10,174 bases of DNA from Acidobacteriota bacterium. GTDB lineage: Bacteria > Acidobacteriota > Terriglobia > Terriglobales > Acidobacteriaceae. The position numbers and the translations under genes are program-made. This document shows, piece after piece, positions 7,228 through 10,174 of this stretch. The stretch covers positions 1 through 10,174 of the forward strand of contig JAJZMO010000352.1 of NCBI GenBank assembly GCA_021798235.1. The letters run 5' to 3'. Under the pieces are notes generated by a model, which was not told the origin of the DNA, did no database searches, and saw nothing but the letters and a program-made list of their open reading frames with translations. Numbering within the stretch: the first letter of the stretch is position 1; every line of letters begins with the position of its first letter.

Positions 7228-8181
7228 TCACGAACCGTCGGATTCGAGCCCTATGGCATCATTCACAGCGTTTTGAAAGCGCTGCTTGCAGCCCAGGTAT
7301 CGCTCTGTGGTTTCGACCGAAACGTGCCCGAGGAGAAACTGAATCTGCTCCAGTTCGCCACCAGCCTGATGGCAGAGGCGGGCACATGTCCGGCGCAGAT
7401 CGTGAGGGGCAAGATTGGCCAGGCCGCAGTTGGCGGCCCCCTCTTTGACGATGGACCAGATCACCTTTGGCGTGAAGCCATTTCCCCAGGTCCGTCCAGC
7501 TTTATTGATAGCGCGGAACATCGGGCCTGAGGTGATTCCGGCAGGGATCACCCATCTGTCAATCGCGTCTTTTACCCAGCCGGGCATTGGAACCGTCCGG
7601 ATGTGACCGCCTTTTCCGTTCAGGTCGGCGATAACCCAATGTCCTTCCCGAAGTTGAATATCTTCAAGTTTCAATTGAGCGGCTTCTGCCCTTCTGAGGC
7701 CACAACCAATCAGGACGGCAATCATGGCGCAGTTCCGTCGCTCTTTGGGCGTGGATGTTCCGAACGCGGCAATCATGTGCCTGCCCTCCTCTGCGGTGAG
7801 CCAATTGCCGACGCGTACGCCAAGCCGGCGGGTACCCTTTACTCTGCGAATCCCGGCCGCCAGATCTGGACTGAGGAGGCCGCAATCGGCCGCCTCATAA
7901 GCCAAACGACGTACCGCGGCCAGCCTCAGGTTGATGGTCGACGGAGCATAGTGACGCTGTTCCAGCGTGATCCTGTACCGGGTCACGACTGTCTTGTTGA
8001 AGGCCAGCCGCGGCTCTGAGCAGTACCAGTCAATGAATTCGCGAATCGCGTGATCGTAGGAACGTTGAGAGCTGGGCGAGGTAAGACTGTTGAGTACAGC
8101 CGACTTCGACTGTTCGAGATCGGGGAGTTTCAGGACAGTCTTGGGAACCCGCTTCCGTTTGGATTTTGCCTTTCGCACCAT
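7228..8181 (-). CDS. Tyrosine recombinase/integrase (stand-alone)
   Basis: This is a 317-residue tyrosine recombinase with a very basic N-terminal leader (VRKAKSKRKRVPK), a core-binding domain (about 30-110) and a catalytic domain (about 125-305). The catalytic residues, numbered from the ATG at 8181, are Arg163 (GCGLRRAEA), Lys190 (NGKGGHIRT), His260 and Arg263 (PHDLRRTCARL), His286 (LLGHVS) and Tyr295 (TERYLG). All are present, so it should be active. The frame opens at GTG 8187, but AAAGGAGG lies only 2 bases from that GTG and 8 bases from the ATG, so the ATG is preferred. It is divergent from the broken helical-repeat gene and has no partner recombinase, unlike the pair at the left. The motif style, with PHDLRRTCARL and LLGHVSVETTERYLG, is that of a widespread integrase group that I recall being found in many copies in bacterial accessory DNA. 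Confidence 0.93.
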   Translation of the reverse strand: MVRKAKSKRKRVPKTVLKLPDLEQSKSAVLNSLTSPSSQRSYDHAIREFIDWYCSEPRLAFNKTVVTRYRITLEQRHYAPSTINLRLAAVRRLAYEAADCGLLSPDLAAGIRRVKGTRRLGVRVGNWLTAEEGRHMIAAFGTSTPKERRNCAMIAVLIGCGLRRAEAAQLKLEDIQLREGHWVIADLNGKGGHIRTVPMPGWVKDAIDRWVIPAGITSGPMFRAINKAGRTWGNGFTPKVIWSIVKEGAANCGLANLAPHDLRRTCARLCHQAGGELEQIQFLLGHVSVETTERYLGCKQRFQNAVNDAIGLESDGS

Positions 8182-8209
8182 TGGCACGGCCTCCTTTCAG
8201 CCGTGGCAA
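8181..8209. promoter_or_regulatory. Inverted repeat, 10-bp arms, around the integrase ribosome-binding site
   Basis: The arms TTGGCACGGC (8181-8190) and GCCGTGGCAA (8200-8209) are inverted repeats with one mismatch, separated by 9 bases. In the integrase mRNA this gives a hairpin whose loop holds most of the AAAGGAGG ribosome-binding site (8190-8197), with the ATG at its base. It could regulate translation. Two short arms around a small spacer also match the general layout of a tyrosine-recombinase core site or a repressor operator. The sequence shows the symmetry; the role is inferred. Confidence 0.45.
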
Positions 8210-8285
8210 TATGGTGGGCTCAACAAACATCTACTGAACACCAGGCACATCGTCGAGCGGAGGCGTGCCAGAATAGGGTCATCGG

Positions 8286-9459
8286 ATGAAAACCCAGCAC
8301 AAATGGCTGTTCAAACCCCGTCTCCGCGCCCGGGCATTCGGCTGGTGAGAGCAGAAAAGTCGCGAAGACGGATCTAGTCACGGCTGGCGACGGCGTCGTC
8401 GCCCTGATGGAACGGTTCTGGCCAGCCTTTCAGGAAATCGACACTTCCTCCGGCGCGCTCGGCGGCATGGTGGGTCGGGTACAGGAAGAACTACTGCCCA
8501 TCCTGATTGCCGCAAGGCCGGATCAGAAGATCAGGAATGCATGGCTGGAACGCCTTTGGCAAGCCATCGAGGACGACGGAGTCGATTACCTTTCCGTCAC
8601 CGCTGACCGCTGGGGTGAACTGTGCGCGTCTACGCAGGTCGCCAGTGATTGGGCAGATCGATTCCTCGATCCACTTCGCTCAGCCTGGTCCGGACCACAG
8701 CATAGGGGCTATTTCCGGGCAACCAGTGTGTGCCTGTCCAGCTTGTTGGCCGCAGGCCGACATAAAGAGCTATTGGACCTGCTTGCTCTCGAGAGACTGC
8801 CATTTTGGCATGACCGTAAATTCGGCGCGCGGGCGTTGCTTGCACAGGGGCAATGGGAGGAGGCCCTTGCGTATGCTGAGGGCTCACGGGGGCTCAATCA
8901 GCCGGATTCGGCTATCGACGCGGCGTGCGAACAAATCCTGCTCGATCATGGCCGCGAGGACGAGGCGTACGGGAAATATGCGCTGTCGGCAAATCAATCT
9001 TCTACCGGCCTGGCCACGTTTCGAATTATCAGCAAGAAGTATCCGGACCGCGACCCACGGCAAATCCTGCTGGATCTGGCCGCATGGAGCCACGACCCGG
9101 GACGCTGGTTTGCCGCTGCAAAAACTGCTCGATATTTCGACCTTGCCCTCGAATTTGCCCGCACAGGCCGCACCGATCCGCGGACTCTGTCCCGCGCTTC
9201 ACGCGACATGCTCGACAAAGATGCGCGCTTCAGTCTCGAGACTGGCCGTCTCGCAATCCGCCGGATCGTAGCCGGACACGGTTACGATCTGACTGGATTG
9301 GATCTGATGGAAGCCCGCAGGCATTTCATGGCGGCCGCGCACGTCCTCGGCATCACGACGGAGGCCCGCGCAGAATTACTCGCCATAGCGGCAGAATATC
9401 CCGGAGGGTTCAGCGAGCTTCTGATCCGATATTCCTCTGAATCAACCGACACACGATAG
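8286..9459 (+). pseudogene. Helical-repeat protein gene, apparently broken near its N terminus
   Basis: The long frame from ATG 8407 (350 residues) is a soluble, all-helical, TPR-like protein with recognisable stretches such as TSSGALGG, DRWGELCAS, CLSSLLAAGRHKELLDLL, ALAYAEGSRGLNQP, RWFAAAKTARYFDLALEFA and DPRTLSRASRD. I recall a conserved unnamed family with this content. ATG 8407 has no Shine-Dalgarno, and family-like sequence (SRKVAKTDLVTAGDGVVAL) continues upstream of it in the same frame to a TGA at 8287. In another frame, ATG 8286 has AGGG 7 bases upstream and encodes 20 codons beginning MKTQHKW and ending RARAFGW, which matches how I remember the family starting, before a TGA at 8346. 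This points to a frameshift with loss of about 15 codons between the two pieces. A truncated protein from an internal start cannot be ruled out. I assign no biochemical function. Confidence 0.65.
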
Positions 9460-9481
9460 ATCTCGATGAATTCAATGTGCC

Positions 9482-9955
9482 TCAACTCTCAGCTTCGAGC
9501 GGAAGTCCCCGCGCGGACGAATGCTTCACAGATGCATCGGGCTGTTCTTCCGCCTCGTCAGCGTCACCGAATACCTCATCCCGGATGATTCGCTCCGTAG
9601 CCTCATTCAGGTATTCCTCGAGTGCTTGCGAAATCTCCTGATACTCGGGCCACAGTGTTCTGTTGATAAACGACTCGGGCGCTCGCACCACGACCGTCGA
9701 ATACCGCTGGCGTGGATAGCGATATGGACGCAATCCGTAGCGGCGGCAGAGCGCGAGAAAAAGCCGGCGACTCCAGCGGTCTGGCAGACGAAAAATCATC
9801 TCAATGGGACGTTCCACGCTTTCGGCTGCGCGCAACGCCGCACGGACACGGTCGAGCGCTGCAGCAGCGGCATTACGCTCCCCTGCCGTTGCTGCCCCCT
9901 CGAACAGGGCCGCAATCTTGCGGAGTTTCTCGCGAAGTTCGTGCTCAGTGGTCAA
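9482..9955 (-). CDS. Conserved hypothetical protein, DUF2786-like N terminus, 157 residues
   Basis: The N-terminal helix pair LREKLRKIAALFEGAATAGE followed by RNAAAAALDRVRAAL resembles the DUF2786 domain. The middle (IEMIFRLPDRWSRRLFLALCRRYGLRPYRYPRQRYSTVVVRAP, in two parts about 50-90) is basic and aromatic. The C-terminal third is acidic with EYLNEATERIIRDEVF. There is no membrane segment. The start is TTG at 9955, with GAGGG about 9 bases upstream. There is no good ATG in the frame, and the conserved-looking sequence begins at once. It converges on the broken helical-repeat gene, with only 22 bases between the stops and no terminator hairpin seen there. I recall the two families occurring near each other in other genomes, but this cannot be checked here. 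The function is unknown. Confidence 0.78.
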   Translation of the reverse strand: MTTEHELREKLRKIAALFEGAATAGERNAAAAALDRVRAALRAAESVERPIEMIFRLPDRWSRRLFLALCRRYGLRPYRYPRQRYSTVVVRAPESFINRTLWPEYQEISQALEEYLNEATERIIRDEVFGDADEAEEQPDASVKHSSARGLPLEAES

Positions 9956-10037
9956 AGATCCGGTCCCTCGGGGTCAGGTTGCGGAAAGAGTCTTCCAGAC
10001 CTTCAGTGTAATCTCGGGTGGCTGCTACCCATTTGCA

Positions 10038-10174
10038 ATGACACAGCCCCGTATAACGTTACTTATCAGGGTAAGCGACGGGGATCACAAGGTTTGACGA
10101 CCGGTGGCAGATGGTTGATCACTCTTACCGTATCGCAGCATGAGACGACTCCGGCTCCACAGCAGGCCAGCTTC
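10038..10174 (+). pseudogene. Possible decayed N terminus of another integrase (runs off the window)
   Basis: From ATG 10038 the plus strand reads MTQPRITLLIRVSDGDHKV and then TGA (10095). Past that stop the same frame gives RPVADG and a second TGA. The opening and the RPV...G pattern resemble how I remember the arm-binding N termini of a family of tyrosine integrases starting (ITL.IRV...D, then PV..NG). No Shine-Dalgarno is visible. I read it as a remnant with two nonsense codons. It may also be a chance ORF, since only about 30 codons can be judged. Confidence 0.28.
10047..10083. repeat. Imperfect palindrome
   Basis: CCCCGT (10047-10052) and ACGGGG (10078-10083) form outer arms. Inside them TTAC (10059-10062 region) faces GTAA (10071-10074). 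The left arm also contains the perfect 8-bp palindrome TAACGTTA (10054-10061). It could be a protein-binding or recombination site, but it overlaps the possible integrase remnant and may be a coding coincidence. Confidence 0.3.

Noticed and set aside
9460..9481. Bidirectional terminator between the convergent stops
   Set aside because: The 22 bases contain no stem-loop or T-tract.
10047..10083. Tn3-family terminal inverted repeat (GGGG end)
   Set aside because: Only the GGGG and a GTAAG-like motif fit. The usual longer repeat sequence is missing, and no Tn3-type transposase is present.
8287..10110. TGA read as a coding codon (selenocysteine or tryptophan), suggested by several in-frame TGA stops
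   Set aside because: The intact genes in this window end in ordinary TGA stops, and the extra stops occur only in pieces that look decayed. No selenocysteine hairpin is evident.
1..10174. CRISPR array, tRNA or rRNA genes
   Set aside because: I saw no regularly spaced repeats and no recognisable RNA gene on either strand.

Overview
The window looks like an accessory (mobile-element-rich) stretch of a bacterial chromosome or large plasmid. By eye the GC content is moderately high. The protein families suggest a proteobacterium, possibly a gamma-proteobacterium or Acidithiobacillus-like organism, but the lineage is a low-confidence guess. There are no housekeeping genes, tRNAs, rRNAs or CRISPR repeats. 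Three intact tyrosine recombinases are present, and a fourth seems to be represented only by a decayed start at the right edge.

Left block (about 1-4075, minus strand). This is a tight operon. Reading leftward it has a possible 45-residue protein (3938-4075), a zinc-ribbon/HTH-like protein of the DUF6431 type (3282-3932), a short DnaG-like primase with a CHC2 zinc finger and TOPRIM domain (2208-3257), and two tandem tyrosine recombinases (1168-2211 and 32-1168). The last three genes are joined by ATGA and TGATG stop/start overlaps, so they are very probably translationally coupled. The combination of a zinc-ribbon protein, a primase and paired recombinases is the most interesting part of the window. 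It looks like a mobile element that carries its own priming enzyme. Its left end lies outside the window.

Middle block (4074-7127, plus strand). A full-length RecD2-type 5'-3' helicase (4074-6269) is divergent from the left operon, and its start codon shares a CATG with the start of the 45-residue ORF. Behind it are weakly supported small ORFs (6362-6568 and 6611-6733, in the same frame and separated by one TGA) and an unknown 108-residue gene with a good Shine-Dalgarno (6801-7127).

Right block (7228-10174). A stand-alone tyrosine recombinase (7228-8181, minus) has its ribosome-binding site in the loop of a 10-bp inverted repeat. Divergent from it is a gene for a helical-repeat protein (8286-9459, plus) that appears broken by a frameshift and small deletion near its N terminus. 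Convergent to that is a 157-residue DUF2786-like gene with a TTG start (9482-9955, minus). The final about 140 bases carry what looks like the degraded first codons of another integrase and an imperfect palindrome.

The likely picture is a replication-competent integrative element (recombinases, primase and perhaps the RecD2 helicase) next to a graveyard of other integrase-linked genes. The functional link between RecD2 and the operon is inferred from position only.
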